DNA of 44,119 nucleotides from Phenylobacterium sp. (GCF_030679875.1 NZ_JAUXSP010000022.1:1-44119); one strand, 5' to 3'. Counted from the stretch's first letter, positions 17,866-25,815 are shown. The notes: generated by a model from the sequence alone, not told the origin. Translations and numbers: made by a program.

Positions 17866-18462
17866 TTAGTTCGCGTTGGCCAGACGGTCCTGGATGGCCT
17901 TGGCCTGGTCCAGGTGCTGCTGGATGGCCGGGGCCGTCGCCGCAGCGAAGGCCTGCAGGCCCGGCATGTCGCCATCGGCCGCATAGCGCTGCATCAGGTT
18001 CAGGGCCTTCTGGTGGGTATCAACCTGCAGGTCGATATACTCCTTGTCGAAATCGGCCGCCGCCTCTTCGCGAAGGTCGTTGAGTTCGTCGGTCACGTCT
18101 TCATCAGGCGTGGTCGGGACGGTGATCTGCTGGCCGGTGGCCTGAATGGCCGTATTCAGATCCCGGGTGGTCTGGGTGTGCGCCTCGACCATCATCTGGG
18201 CGAAGGCCTTGACCTCAGCGTCCTGGGCCCGCTCCACGGCGAGCTGCGAGGACTGGATTTCCAGCATGTCGCTCTGCGCCGCCAGACGGGCGAAGTCCGG
18301 CGCGGCGGTCTCATCGGCAGGGGTCGGAATGGTGGCGGCGGGGTTGGCGTCGGGCACGACGCTTTCAGCCGGGGCGGTGGCGGACTGGTCGGCCGGCTGA
18401 CCGCAAGCGGCGAGCGAAAGCGCGGCGATCGCGGCGCCCGCGATAAGCAGGTGGCGAGTCAT
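17866..18462 (-). CDS. DUF4142 lipoprotein
   Basis: 198-aa periplasmic or membrane-attached protein of the DUF4142 (ferritin-like four-helix) family of unknown function. A signal peptide ends in a lipobox (LSLAAC). A proline/alanine-rich linker follows, then the DUF4142 helical domain from about residue 55 (FARLAAQSDMLEIQSSQLA, VKAFAQMMVEAHTQTTRDL, YIDLQVDTHQKALNLMQ). It is monocistronic, ending in a good terminator. Upstream is a one-mismatch EcfG promoter (18525-18549). Members of this family are often stress-induced in alphaproteobacteria, which is family knowledge and not proof here. Confidence 0.88.
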   Translation of the reverse strand: MTRHLLIAGAAIAALSLAACGQPADQSATAPAESVVPDANPAATIPTPADETAAPDFARLAAQSDMLEIQSSQLAVERAQDAEVKAFAQMMVEAHTQTTRDLNTAIQATGQQITVPTTPDEDVTDELNDLREEAAADFDKEYIDLQVDTHQKALNLMQRYAADGDMPGLQAFAAATAPAIQQHLDQAKAIQDRLANAN

Positions 18463-18524
18463 GTGAACTCCTGGGACGTTGACAACTTCAGACGACGCAT
18501 CCGAACGATGCGGCTGCCGTCAAA

Positions 18525-18549
18525 AACTCACGCCACCGTGATCTGTTCC
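18525..18549 (-). promoter_or_regulatory. Imperfect EcfG-type promoter for the DUF4142 gene
   Basis: Minus strand: GGAAC (18549-18545), 16 bases, AGTT (18528-18525), where the consensus is CGTT. The position, 63 bases before the ATG, is reasonable. With one mismatch the call is weak. Confidence 0.35.
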
Positions 18550-18569
18550 CAGAAAGTCGGAAGTCGCCC

Positions 18570-19778
18570 ATGACCGAGACCACCGCGCCCGGGCCCCTGA
18601 GCGGCCTTCGGGTCATAGAGATGGGCACTTTGATCGCTGGGCCATTCTGCGGGCAAATCCTCGGGGATTTCGGCGCTGAGGTGATCAAGATCGAGGACCC
18701 GCGCAAGGGCGATCCCATGCGGCAATGGGGACGCAGCCTACCCCAGGGCCTGTCTCCCTGGTGGCCGGTGATCGGCCGCAACAAGAAGTCCGTTGGGCTG
18801 GATCTGCGCCAGCCAGAAGGACAGGAGATTGCGCGGACCCTCATCGCCAAGGCCGACGTGGTGATCGAGAACTTCCGTCCCGGCGCCATGGAGAAATGGG
18901 GCCTGGGATACGAGGCCCTATCGGCGAGCCATCCCGGCCTGGTGATGGCCCGCATCTCCGGCTACGGCCAGACGGGGCCCCTGTCGCAACGGGCCGGGTA
19001 TGGCCTGATCGGCGAGGCCATGGGGGGACTGCGCCACATCACCGGCGAGCCGGACCGCCCGCCGGCCCGGGCGGGCATCTCGATTGGCGACAGTCTGGCC
19101 GCCATGCACGCGGTGATGGGGATCATGATGGCCCTCCATGCCCGCGACCGCACAGGCAAGGGCCAGGTGGTCGACGCCGCCCTCTACGAGAGCGTGCTGG
19201 GCGTGATGGAGAACCTGATCACCGAATATGACCTGACGGGCTATGTGCGCGAGCGGTCGGGCTCAATCCTCCCCGGCATCGCCCCGTCCAACGCCTATCC
19301 TTGCTCAGGGGGCGACATGGCGGTGATCGGCGGCAACGGAGACACCGTCTTCGCCCGGCTTTGCGAGGCCATGGGGCAGCCAGAACTGTCGATAGACCCC
19401 CGGTACGCCACCCACGCCGCCCGGGGGGAGCGCCAGGAGGAGCTGGACGCGGTCATCAGCGCCTGGACCTCGACCCTTTCCCTGGAGGATCTGCTGGAGC
19501 TACTCGAACGCCACGGCGTGCCGGCAGGCCGCATCTACCGCGCCCCGGACATGCTGACCGATCCCCACTTCATCGCCCGCGAGGCGATCATCAGCGTTCC
19601 CCATCCGGTGTTTGGCGAGGTGCAGATGCAAAACGCCTTTCCGAAGCTGTCAGCCACCCCAGGCAAGGTGCGGTGGCCCGGGCCCGATCTCGGCGCCCAC
19701 ACCGAAGAGGTGCTCAGGGAGGTCGCCGGCCTGTCTGCCGATGCGGTCGCCGATCTGCGAGCCCGCGGCGTGATCTGA
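18570..19778 (+). CDS. CaiB/BaiF family III CoA-transferase
   Basis: 402-aa family III CoA-transferase, which moves CoA between carboxylic acids through an enzyme-bound anhydride. Signatures: LSGLRVIEMGTLIAGPFCGQILGDFGAEVIKIEDP at the N terminus, GLDLRQPEGQEI, VVIENFRPGAMEKWGLGYE, and GKGQVVDAALYE, where D202 aligns with the catalytic aspartate of the family. The C-terminal ERHGVPAGRIY motif is present. The length is normal and the start has GGAAG just upstream (18559-18563). The specific acyl pair cannot be deduced; neighbours are not clearly in one pathway. It diverges from DUF4142 and is followed by a convergent kinase gene. Confidence 0.9.
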   Translation: MTETTAPGPLSGLRVIEMGTLIAGPFCGQILGDFGAEVIKIEDPRKGDPMRQWGRSLPQGLSPWWPVIGRNKKSVGLDLRQPEGQEIARTLIAKADVVIENFRPGAMEKWGLGYEALSASHPGLVMARISGYGQTGPLSQRAGYGLIGEAMGGLRHITGEPDRPPARAGISIGDSLAAMHAVMGIMMALHARDRTGKGQVVDAALYESVLGVMENLITEYDLTGYVRERSGSILPGIAPSNAYPCSGGDMAVIGGNGDTVFARLCEAMGQPELSIDPRYATHAARGERQEELDAVISAWTSTLSLEDLLELLERHGVPAGRIYRAPDMLTDPHFIAREAIISVPHPVFGEVQMQNAFPKLSATPGKVRWPGPDLGAHTEEVLREVAGLSADAVADLRARGVI

Positions 19779-19825
19779 ATCACACTCTAGATTCAGTCGT
19801 TTGAGCGCGTTGGCGCCGTTCAGCT

Positions 19826-21244
19826 CTAACGCCGGGAGGACAACAGTTCCTCAACCGCCGCCGTCACCTGGGTGACGTCGTAGGGCTTGCGGATCACAGG
19901 GGCGTCAAAACCACTAGGGGCGCCGCCAGCGTCGCCATAGCCGGTGGCGAAGACGAAGGGCACGCCCCGCTCCGCCAGGATGTCGGCCACAGGGCTGACC
20001 GAGAGGCCATTGAGATTGGCGTCCAGCACTGCGGCGTCGAGGGGTTGATCCAGAAGGGCCAGCGCCTCCTCCAGTTCGTAGGCTGGGCCCACCACCACCG
20101 CTCCCGCCTCCGACAGGCCGGTTTCCAGCTCCATGGCCAGCAGGGCGGCGTCCTCGACGATCAACACTCGGACGCCGTGCAGGTTTACGGGTCCGGCGGG
20201 CCCGGCGATCGCTTCAACCGTCCGACGGACAGGGGTTTCGGGGACCGTTTCTGGGCGCTCCACCACCGCAGCGGGGCCAGCCTCCAGCCGGGCCCGGGCG
20301 CCGGTGGGCGGAAATTCCAGGGCCGTGAGGCCATTGAGTTCGCGACCTGTCACCTGACTGAGCAGGGTGGTCCCGAAACCCGTCCTCGCCGGAGGCGACA
20401 CCACGGGCCCGCCAGACTCGGTCCAGTCGAGGGAAAAGCCCCCCGACGGGGCGGCGCGCCAGACCACAGTCACCTGACCGGTCTCCACCGACAGGGCGCC
20501 GTACTTCAGGGCGTTGGTCGCCAGCTCGTGCAGGGCCAGGGACACCGCATTGGCCGCCCGGGGCGTCAGGAAAAGCTCTGGCCCCTCCCATCGGGTCTGC
20601 CCAGGCGCCAGCCCGCCGAGTTCGGCGGCCACCAGATGATCAATGGCCGCCCCGCGCCAACGGGCGGCGGTGAGCAGCTCATTGGCCGATCCCATGGACT
20701 TCAGTCGCCCAAGGAAGGTCTGGAGAAAGCCGTCCATGGACGATGTCCGCTTGGCCGTCTGAACCGCCAGGGCCTGGACGGTCGCCAGGACGTTCTTCAC
20801 CCGATGATCGATCTCCGCCATCAGGGCGTGGCGCCGCTGCTCCTCCAGCCTGCGCGCCGTGATGTCCTCGACGATCCCAATGACGCCCTGAATTTCGCCC
20901 TCGGCGTCACGTATCCGCTGACCGACCACTCGCAGCCACACCACGGGGCGGTCGGGCTGGGGCGCCGCGCGGCACTCGACCTCGTAGCGGTCCTCGGCGT
21001 CAAAACCGGACAGCATCTGCGAGCGCGTCGCATCAAGATCGTCGGGGTGAATAAGCGGCAGCAGGGCCCGCCCGCCCTCGGCCGGAAGATAGCCCGACGG
21101 ACCACCTGTGATCGCCGCCATGCGCTCGCTGACAATGCAGAAGTCGCCCGGCACATCATACTGAAACTCTCCCAGACCTGCGGTCTGCAGAGCCAGTTCC
21201 AGATGCTCCATAGTGAGGCGCGCGCGCCGCGGGTCAGCGACCAT
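19826..21244 (-). CDS. PAS-HWE histidine kinase with C-terminal receiver
   Basis: 472-aa soluble hybrid kinase. A PAS domain (about 15-130, ending VIGIVEDITARR) precedes an HWE-type dimerisation domain with phospho-acceptor His in AEIDHRVKNVLATVQALA. The HATPase carries HELATNALKYGALS, the W-T-E signature (LDWTESGGP) and GFGTTLL. The C-terminal receiver begins VRVLIVEDAALLAME, with the acceptor Asp in AAVLDANLNG and the RKP lysine. HWE/HisKA2 kinases are the class that phosphorylates PhyR in alphaproteobacteria, and this one shares an intergenic region with an EcfG-dependent operon, so a role in the general stress response is plausible but unproven. The start could be the internal ATG (MEHLELALQ). 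Confidence 0.88.
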   Translation of the reverse strand: MVADPRRARLTMEHLELALQTAGLGEFQYDVPGDFCIVSERMAAITGGPSGYLPAEGGRALLPLIHPDDLDATRSQMLSGFDAEDRYEVECRAAPQPDRPVVWLRVVGQRIRDAEGEIQGVIGIVEDITARRLEEQRRHALMAEIDHRVKNVLATVQALAVQTAKRTSSMDGFLQTFLGRLKSMGSANELLTAARWRGAAIDHLVAAELGGLAPGQTRWEGPELFLTPRAANAVSLALHELATNALKYGALSVETGQVTVVWRAAPSGGFSLDWTESGGPVVSPPARTGFGTTLLSQVTGRELNGLTALEFPPTGARARLEAGPAAVVERPETVPETPVRRTVEAIAGPAGPVNLHGVRVLIVEDAALLAMELETGLSEAGAVVVGPAYELEEALALLDQPLDAAVLDANLNGLSVSPVADILAERGVPFVFATGYGDAGGAPSGFDAPVIRKPYDVTQVTAAVEELLSSRR

Positions 21245-21330
21245 GATCGGAACCTAGCGTCAGGTAGGTCAGGATACGACAAGAACCGTGCAAAGGATGC
21301 GAAGATTTGTCGCACCCTCACCTGGAACCT

Positions 21331-21356
21331 GGAACCTCCCTAGCCTATGTGACGTT
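21331..21356 (+). promoter_or_regulatory. EcfG-type general stress promoter for the DUF883 operon
   Basis: GGAAC (21331-21335), 17 bases, CGTT (21353-21356), a perfect consensus, with predicted start about 45 bases before the ATG at 21411. A second GGAAC lies 7 bases upstream (21324) as a tandem GGAACCT duplication, but its spacing to CGTT is wrong. Confidence 0.8.
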
Positions 21357-21410
21357 CTGGCGGAGCCCTGTGCGAGGCGTGCGGGGACCTCGAACCTCTG
21401 GAGATACTGC

Positions 21411-21728
21411 ATGTCGAACGCTTCTGACCGCGCCACCAGCGAAGCCAAGGCCGCCGCCAGCTCTGCCGCGGCTTCCGCCCAGGTCCTCGCCGAGGACGCC
21501 CAGCGCACCTTCCGCGACGCCGCCAAGCACTTCGAACGCGCGGTGCAAGAAGGCGTGGACCAGATTCGCGCCCAGTCCCGAGTCTATGCCGACACGGCCG
21601 GCGAACAGATCGAAGAAGCTCAGCGCTACGTGGTTGAGCATGTCCGCGAACGTCCGTTGGCCGCCACCGGCGTCGCCGTCGGCGTCGGCGTTGTGATCGG
21701 CCTGCTGCTCGCCGGCGGCCGCCGTTGA
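21411..21728 (+). CDS. DUF883 family membrane-anchored protein (ElaB/YqjD-like)
   Basis: 105-aa protein. Residues 1-80 are a charged, alanine-rich amphipathic helix that looks coiled-coil-like (EAKAAASSAAASAQVLAED, FERAVQEGVDQIRAQS). The C terminus has ERPLAATGVAVGVGVVIGLLLAGGRR, the DUF883 tail anchor with a terminal basic pair. Relatives in E. coli bind ribosomes and anchor them to the inner membrane in stationary phase. ATG 21411 is preceded by GGAG (21401-21404). The longer frame from 21288 runs through the promoter. The stop overlaps the next start (TTGA), so the two form an operon. Confidence 0.88.
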   Translation: MSNASDRATSEAKAAASSAAASAQVLAEDAQRTFRDAAKHFERAVQEGVDQIRAQSRVYADTAGEQIEEAQRYVVEHVRERPLAATGVAVGVGVVIGLLLAGGRR

Positions 21729-22120
21729 TTGAGAAGGCGCTCCTCGCGATCATAGCACTCGCTGCGCTGACGGCCCTGACGATCCTATGCGTCGGGGCGG
21801 CTGGCTTCGCCTTGTTCGCTGTTCTTGCGCCGCTCCTCGGCTCTGCGGGGGCGGCGGGAGTTCTCGCCCTCGTCTGCGCTCTGCTTTTGGCTGGCGCGGT
21901 TCTCGCCGTGCGCGGCAAGGGACCCACCCTGCCTACACTGCAGGAAGATGACAGCCTTGCCGCCCGGGCCTTCGATCTGGCCCGCCAGCACCCTGTCGCT
22001 GCAGGCGGCGCAGCCCTCTTGGCGACACTGGCCGCCGGCATCCTGGCGGTGAAGAACCCTAAGGTGATCGCCACCGCCCTTAGCGCCTATCTCGCCGGGC
22101 GCTCTTCCGGTCGCCACTAG
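21725..22120 (+). CDS. Small integral membrane protein, companion of DUF883
   Basis: 131-aa protein with at least three hydrophobic segments (about 5-32, 38-62 and 92-110: LLAIIALAALTALTILCVGAA, AAGVLALVCALLLAGAVLAV, AAGGAALLATLAAGILAV). The second half (LARQHPVAAGGAALLATLAAG) resembles the DUF883 membrane tail and phage-holin-like companions of DUF883 proteins. It starts at TTG 21725, overlapping the DUF883 stop in a TTGA, so it depends on translational coupling and on the same EcfG promoter. I do not recognise a defined family. Confidence 0.75.
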   Translation: MIEKALLAIIALAALTALTILCVGAAGFALFAVLAPLLGSAGAAGVLALVCALLLAGAVLAVRGKGPTLPTLQEDDSLAARAFDLARQHPVAAGGAALLATLAAGILAVKNPKVIATALSAYLAGRSSGRH

Positions 22121-22166
22121 AGCATGATGCGATCAGACGAAGCCGTCTGAACGTTCAATTGTGCTC
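22120..22166. repeat. REP-like palindromic intergenic element
   Basis: Outer arms GAGCA (22120-22124) and TGCTC (22162-22166) enclose a perfect 7-bp stem TCAGACG/CGTCTGA (22133-22139 and 22144-22150) with a 4-base loop. It begins at the stop codon of the DUF883 companion gene. There is no T tract. The AGAGCATGATGCG start resembles dispersed palindromic repeats of alphaproteobacteria, but only one copy is in this window. It may also stop or stabilise the DUF883 transcript. Confidence 0.4.
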
Positions 22167-22306
22167 CAGGCTTCGGCTTCGGCGCGGCCCGGTCCCAAAT
22201 TGTCGGGCTCAAGGTCGCGCCGTAGAGACCGTCCCAATCACCATGCGGCGCACCCCCCGGCCGGGGCGCGCTCGTTCTTGTTTACGCCGCCGCCAGAGGA
22301 CTTCTG

Positions 22307-22945
22307 ATGTTCAAGCTTCCGGACCTGCCCTACGCCTATGACGCTCTGTCACCGGTCATCTCCGCCGAGACCATGCGGTTTCACCACGACAAGCATCACG
22401 CCAAGTATGTGGACACCTTGAACGACCTGCTGAAGGCGGCCGGCGAAACGCCAGCCACCCTCGAGGAGGTGGTCAAGGCCGCCGCCGGCGATCCCGCCAA
22501 GAAGAAGCTCTTCAACAATGCGGCCCAGACCTACAACCACACCTTCTTCTGGACCTGTATGATCGGCGACAAGCAGCAGCCCCAGGGCGATCTGGCCGCG
22601 GCCATCGACCGGGACTTCGGCGGCCTGGACAAGCTGAAAGAGGCCTTCGTCACCGAGTCGGTGAACCACTTCGCCTCGGGCTGGGGCTGGCTGGCCGCCG
22701 AGGGCGACAAGCTCAAGGTGCTGTCCACCCACGACGCCGACGATCTGCTGACGCACCAGGGTCTGACGCCGCTGCTCACCTGCGACGTGTGGGAGCATGC
22801 CTACTATCTCGACCATCAGAACGACCGGAAGGCCTTCGTCGAAGCCTGGTTCGACAACCTGCCCCATTGGACCTTCGCGGCGGCTCAATACGACGCCGCC
22901 CGGGACAAGGGTCAGGCCTGGCGGCACCCGGTGCCCACCGCCTGA
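22307..22945 (+). CDS. sodB: Superoxide dismutase (Fe/Mn family)
   Basis: 212-aa cytoplasmic superoxide dismutase converting superoxide to oxygen and hydrogen peroxide. Metal ligands are H26, H78, D160 and H164 (motifs AETMRFHHDKHH, YNHTFFW, CDVWEHAYYLDHQND). The N terminus FKLPDLPYAYDALSPVIS and the Q in AAQTYNHTFFW resemble the iron type, so sodB is my choice, but metal use cannot be read with certainty. ATG 22307 follows AGAGGA at 7 bases. It ends at a strong terminator. No EcfG promoter match is upstream. Confidence 0.94.
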   Translation: MFKLPDLPYAYDALSPVISAETMRFHHDKHHAKYVDTLNDLLKAAGETPATLEEVVKAAAGDPAKKKLFNNAAQTYNHTFFWTCMIGDKQQPQGDLAAAIDRDFGGLDKLKEAFVTESVNHFASGWGWLAAEGDKLKVLSTHDADDLLTHQGLTPLLTCDVWEHAYYLDHQNDRKAFVEAWFDNLPHWTFAAAQYDAARDKGQAWRHPVPTA

Positions 22946-22992
22946 GACTGAGCTTGAGCCTGGCCGGTGACAGCCTATGGTCAGGCACGTTG

Positions 22993-23028
22993 AAATCCCG
23001 CGCCCCAGACAGGGCCGCGGGATTTTTT
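22993..23028 (+). terminator. Rho-independent terminator of sodB
   Basis: Perfect 10-bp stem AAATCCCGCG/CGCGGGATTT (22993-23002 and 23016-23025), 13-base loop, T tract 23023-23028. Confidence 0.88.
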
Positions 23029-23069
23029 CATGTCTCGGCCGTCAGGCACGAGGTCCGGGGGCGCAGACT

Positions 23070-23852
23070 CTAGGCCCGACGGTCCAGGGACCAGGTCCGG
23101 TGGGCCTCAAACTGGCTGCCGGACCAGGTCAGGGCTTTCACCCTGATCGCCTCGGCGTCGGCCTCGATCATGTTGAAGCTGGCGGCCACGCCACGCTCGC
23201 GCACTGACAGGGTCCCACATCCCACCGCATAGGTCCGCTCGTCGGCGAACGGATAGGGCAGGGCGAACGGTGCATGGACGTGCCCTGACAGCACCAGGTC
23301 CACCCGAGCCTCGCTGAAGGCGCGGGCGGCGTCAGAGCCGCCCCAGACCTTGGCGGTCATGGGGCCTGCGATCATCTCGGTCAGCGGATGGTGGAGCGCC
23401 ACCAGCCGCAGGCGATCGGCCGGGGCGGAGTTCAGGACGCTGACGGCGGTGCGCACCTGGTCGCGGGAGATCTGCCCCTTCGACCAGTTCAGGCGCCACT
23501 GCGCCCCGCGGGCCGTATTGACCCCGGCCACCACGACCTGATCATCGAGATGAGACTGGCTCCAGGCCGGACCGATGATCCGCTCGAAGCGGGAAAAAGG
23601 CGCAAATAGGCGCTCGATCCAGGCCAGATAGGGGGCGTCGTGATTGCCGGGGGTGACCAGCCAGGGCCGCGGCAGGCGCTCAAGCCAGGCCCTGGCGGCC
23701 TCCAGTTCGGCCACCTCGGCGAAACGGGTGATGTCACCGGTGATCAGGGTGAGATCGGGCGGGTCCCCCTGCAGGAGGGCGGTGGCGGCCTCGACAGCCG
23801 GCAGGTTCTCATCGCCGAAATGGATATCTGACAGCTGGGCTATCCGGATCAT
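23070..23852 (-). CDS. Calcineurin-type metallophosphoesterase
   Basis: 260-aa hydrolase of the CpdA/Icc-like metallophosphoesterase family. All metal motifs are present: DIHFGD at residues 9-14, GDIT, GNHD, the HHPL histidine, and GHVHAPF. Such enzymes cleave phosphodiesters or phosphomonoesters; relatives act on cyclic nucleotides or lipid precursors. The start overlaps the stop of the diacylglycerol-kinase-like gene by four bases (ATGA), so it is coupled to it. A lipid-related substrate would suit that partner but is inference. The operon is probably transcribed from the EcfG promoter at 25242-25266. Confidence 0.9.
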   Translation of the reverse strand: MIRIAQLSDIHFGDENLPAVEAATALLQGDPPDLTLITGDITRFAEVAELEAARAWLERLPRPWLVTPGNHDAPYLAWIERLFAPFSRFERIIGPAWSQSHLDDQVVVAGVNTARGAQWRLNWSKGQISRDQVRTAVSVLNSAPADRLRLVALHHPLTEMIAGPMTAKVWGGSDAARAFSEARVDLVLSGHVHAPFALPYPFADERTYAVGCGTLSVRERGVAASFNMIEADAEAIRVKALTWSGSQFEAHRTWSLDRRA

Positions 23853-24769
23853 GGCGCCGCCGGATTGAGCATGGCGCCCGCCACATCGGCCTCCGCGCCG
23901 GCCGGCTCGTCAGGCGGGGCGAGGACGCGGGCCACACGGGGCACGAAGGCGACCTTGGCCATGGGGCCGAGCTGGACGCTCTCACCGTCCAGCAGGGCCG
24001 GTATCCCGCGGGGGGCCCAGACGCGCGCCTCCTGGCAGAGGCTAAGATCTACAGCAGGGTCGTCCCGCCAGTCGCCCACCGCCGCATGCAGCCCCAGGCG
24101 GAAGGCCTCCAGGGCGCCGTTGAGATCAAGGCCGGCGGCCTCCAGGGCCTGCTCGTCATCAGCCAATCGCCGGCTGGCCGTCGGACACATGAAGATGACC
24201 GCCTCGCCCTTCTGACGCGGCCCTGTTCCAATGACGTAGCGGAGACGGGTGGAAAAGGCGCGGGACCAGGCCGTGCGCGCCCGATCAAAGGCCAGTCGCG
24301 CCTTGCCCTCCCGCATCGCCTCCCGGGCCGGCGCCCAGAGGGCCGGCGTCCCCAGGATCGCGGCCACGAGAAACAGCTTCCCATCCACCGAACCCCCCGC
24401 CAAGGGACGCTCCACACCCTGATCCAGGATGTCCACCAAGGCCTCCTGCCACGGCCGAGCGCCATAGATCGCATGTGGCAGCATATTCATTGTGCCTCCC
24501 GCCAGGGGGGCGAACAGAGGCCCATCAGGGCCACACATTTCCGCCGCGCTCCGCGCTGTGCCGTCGCCGGCGACCACCGCGAGCAGATCTGGACCAGCGT
24601 CGAGGGCCGCTTTCAGGCATTGCTCCAGATCCCCAGACGATGAGGCGCAGACCCGGGAGCTGACCCCGTATTCAGCCAATATGGCCTCGGCCTCCTGTGG
24701 AGCGTCAGGGGAGACGCCGCCCGACGCCAGGTTCAGAACGACTTCAATCTTGCGCACGCCCCCGATCAC
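23849..24769 (-). CDS. Diacylglycerol kinase-like / sphingosine kinase-like protein
   Basis: 306-aa protein of the DAGK catalytic superfamily (YegS/BmrU-like), which phosphorylates lipid diacylglycerols or related alcohols with ATP. It has the N-terminal KIEVVLNLASGGV nucleotide stretch and the GDGTARSAAE motif. The next motif reads PLAGGTMNMLPHAI where classic members have PLGTGNDxA, a variant found in a bacterial subgroup. It starts at a GTG (24769), 9 bases after the membrane-protein gene, and overlaps the metallophosphoesterase by four bases. A kinase-phosphatase pair in one stress-controlled operon suggests membrane lipid remodelling, as inference. Confidence 0.85.
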   Translation of the reverse strand: MIGGVRKIEVVLNLASGGVSPDAPQEAEAILAEYGVSSRVCASSSGDLEQCLKAALDAGPDLLAVVAGDGTARSAAEMCGPDGPLFAPLAGGTMNMLPHAIYGARPWQEALVDILDQGVERPLAGGSVDGKLFLVAAILGTPALWAPAREAMREGKARLAFDRARTAWSRAFSTRLRYVIGTGPRQKGEAVIFMCPTASRRLADDEQALEAAGLDLNGALEAFRLGLHAAVGDWRDDPAVDLSLCQEARVWAPRGIPALLDGESVQLGPMAKVAFVPRVARVLAPPDEPAGAEADVAGAMLNPAAP

Positions 24770-24778
24770 AGCGGTAGC

Positions 24779-25207
24779 CTAAAGATCTTGGCCGGGGACG
24801 CCCGACGCGTCCTGGGCCGGGCCGGGTTCGGGGTCGGTCGCAGTCTGGAGATCCCTGCCAGCCCCGCCCAGCACGGCGCCAGCCTCATCGGCCGCCGCCC
24901 GCAGCGTCGGCTCAGCGCGATCGGCGGCTACGGCGAGCTTCTGGTCGACCACCTCGCCGCCCTTGCCGAACGAGCCGTGCCAGGCCGCGACGCCGAGCAT
25001 GACCCCGCCCGCCAGGGCCACCAAGCCAATCATCAGGTTGCGAACGGGGTGGCTGCGCCGGCGGCGCTCGATCCGGCGGCCTTCGCCAAGGCCTTGTTCA
25101 TAGGCGCGCTCGACCTCGCGCGGATCAACGCCGACAGGGGACGCCGCAGGCGGTGCGACGTTCAGCGGCGTAGCATCTTGGCGGTGTCTTCCAAATCGCG
25201 GCCACAT
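24779..25207 (-). CDS. Single-pass membrane protein of unknown function
   Basis: 142 aa. A proline/alanine-rich N terminus, a very basic stretch (EGRRIERRRRSHPVRN, about 43-58), one transmembrane segment (about 59-77, LMIGLVALAGGVMLGVAAW), then an alanine-rich, acidic, probably periplasmic tail. I do not recognise the family. It is the first gene of a probable operon with the DAGK-like and metallophosphoesterase genes (9-base gap, then a 4-base overlap). A perfect EcfG promoter lies 35 bases before the ATG at 25207. The positive-inside rule puts the N terminus in the cytoplasm. Confidence 0.75.
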   Translation of the reverse strand: MWPRFGRHRQDATPLNVAPPAASPVGVDPREVERAYEQGLGEGRRIERRRRSHPVRNLMIGLVALAGGVMLGVAAWHGSFGKGGEVVDQKLAVAADRAEPTLRAAADEAGAVLGGAGRDLQTATDPEPGPAQDASGVPGQDL

Positions 25208-25241
25208 TTCGAGCGCTCCATGTCATGTCTGCGGCCAAGCT

Positions 25242-25266
25242 AACGGCGGGGACCGCCCGCGGTTCC
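25242..25266 (-). promoter_or_regulatory. EcfG-type general stress promoter for the membrane protein/DAGK/phosphoesterase operon
   Basis: Minus strand: GGAAC (25266-25262), 16 bases, CGTT (25245-25242), a perfect consensus, with start predicted about 27 bases before the ATG at 25207. It is divergent from another EcfG promoter 40 bases away. Confidence 0.8.
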
Positions 25267-25306
25267 CTTTCGTCAGCGAAGCCAGCCCAGCTTGTCCGCC
25301 GCGTCG

Positions 25307-25332
25307 GGAACCTGACCCAGCAGATGGGCGTT
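25307..25332 (+). promoter_or_regulatory. EcfG-type general stress promoter for the glycine-zipper gene
   Basis: GGAAC (25307-25311), 17 bases, CGTT (25329-25332), a perfect consensus 33 bases before the ATG at 25366. Confidence 0.8.
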
Positions 25333-25365
25333 TGTTGTTTGGCACAAGCTCAAGGAGAGCCTGGA

Positions 25366-25710
25366 ATGATGAAGTCTCTTATCGCTGTCGCAGGCGCTGG
25401 CCTCCTGGCCGCGGCCTGCACCTCCACCGGCACGGTGGAACGTAACGCCGCTGGCGGCGCCGCGCTTGGCGCGCTGGCGGGCGCGGTGATCGGCAACAAT
25501 GTCGGTTCGGGTAGCGCCGCCACCGGGGCGGCCATTGGGGCCGTCGCGGGCGGGGCCGCGGGCGCCTACAAAGGTTGCCGCGAAGATGGCGGCTGCGGCG
25601 CCGATGCGCCCAATCGCCGCCAGTACTATGATGAGCGCGCCGGGCGCTATTATTTCTACGACTCGGCGAGCCAGCGCTATTACTGGGAAGACGGTCAGCC
25701 CCGCTACTGA
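25366..25710 (+). CDS. Glycine-zipper (17-kDa-antigen-like) lipoprotein
   Basis: 114-aa envelope protein. The signal peptide ends in a lipobox (LLAAAC, Cys about 18). Residues 25-65 are a glycine-zipper hairpin (GGAALGALAGAVIGNNVG, AIGAVAGGAAGAYKG). The C-terminal third has two cysteines and a tyrosine-rich tail (RYYFYDSASQRYYWEDGQPRY). I chose ATG 25366, preceded by AAGGAG at 25352-25357; the longer frame from 25225 would include the stress promoter. It is monocistronic, with its own EcfG promoter and a strong terminator. Confidence 0.88.
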   Translation: MMKSLIAVAGAGLLAAACTSTGTVERNAAGGAALGALAGAVIGNNVGSGSAATGAAIGAVAGGAAGAYKGCREDGGCGADAPNRRQYYDERAGRYYFYDSASQRYYWEDGQPRY

Positions 25711-25735
25711 TCGAGGGTCGACTAGAGTTTTGATT

Positions 25736-25767
25736 AGGGGCGGTCAGCGTGCTGGCCGCCCCTTTTT
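25736..25767 (+). terminator. Rho-independent terminator of the glycine-zipper gene
   Basis: 8-bp perfect outer stem AGGGGCGG/CCGCCCCT (25736-25743 and 25756-25763), extended inward by a CAGC/GCTG pair, then T at 25763-25767. Confidence 0.9.
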
Positions 25768-25815
25768 GCGTGCGTGGCCGCCGTGGGGTGGTGAACGCCA
25801 TTGGAGGGGTGAGCG

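Noticed and set aside
21324..21328. Second GGAAC upstream of the DUF883 promoter as a separate promoter
   Set aside because: Its spacing to CGTT is 24 bases, outside the 16-17 range; it looks like a 7-base tandem duplication.
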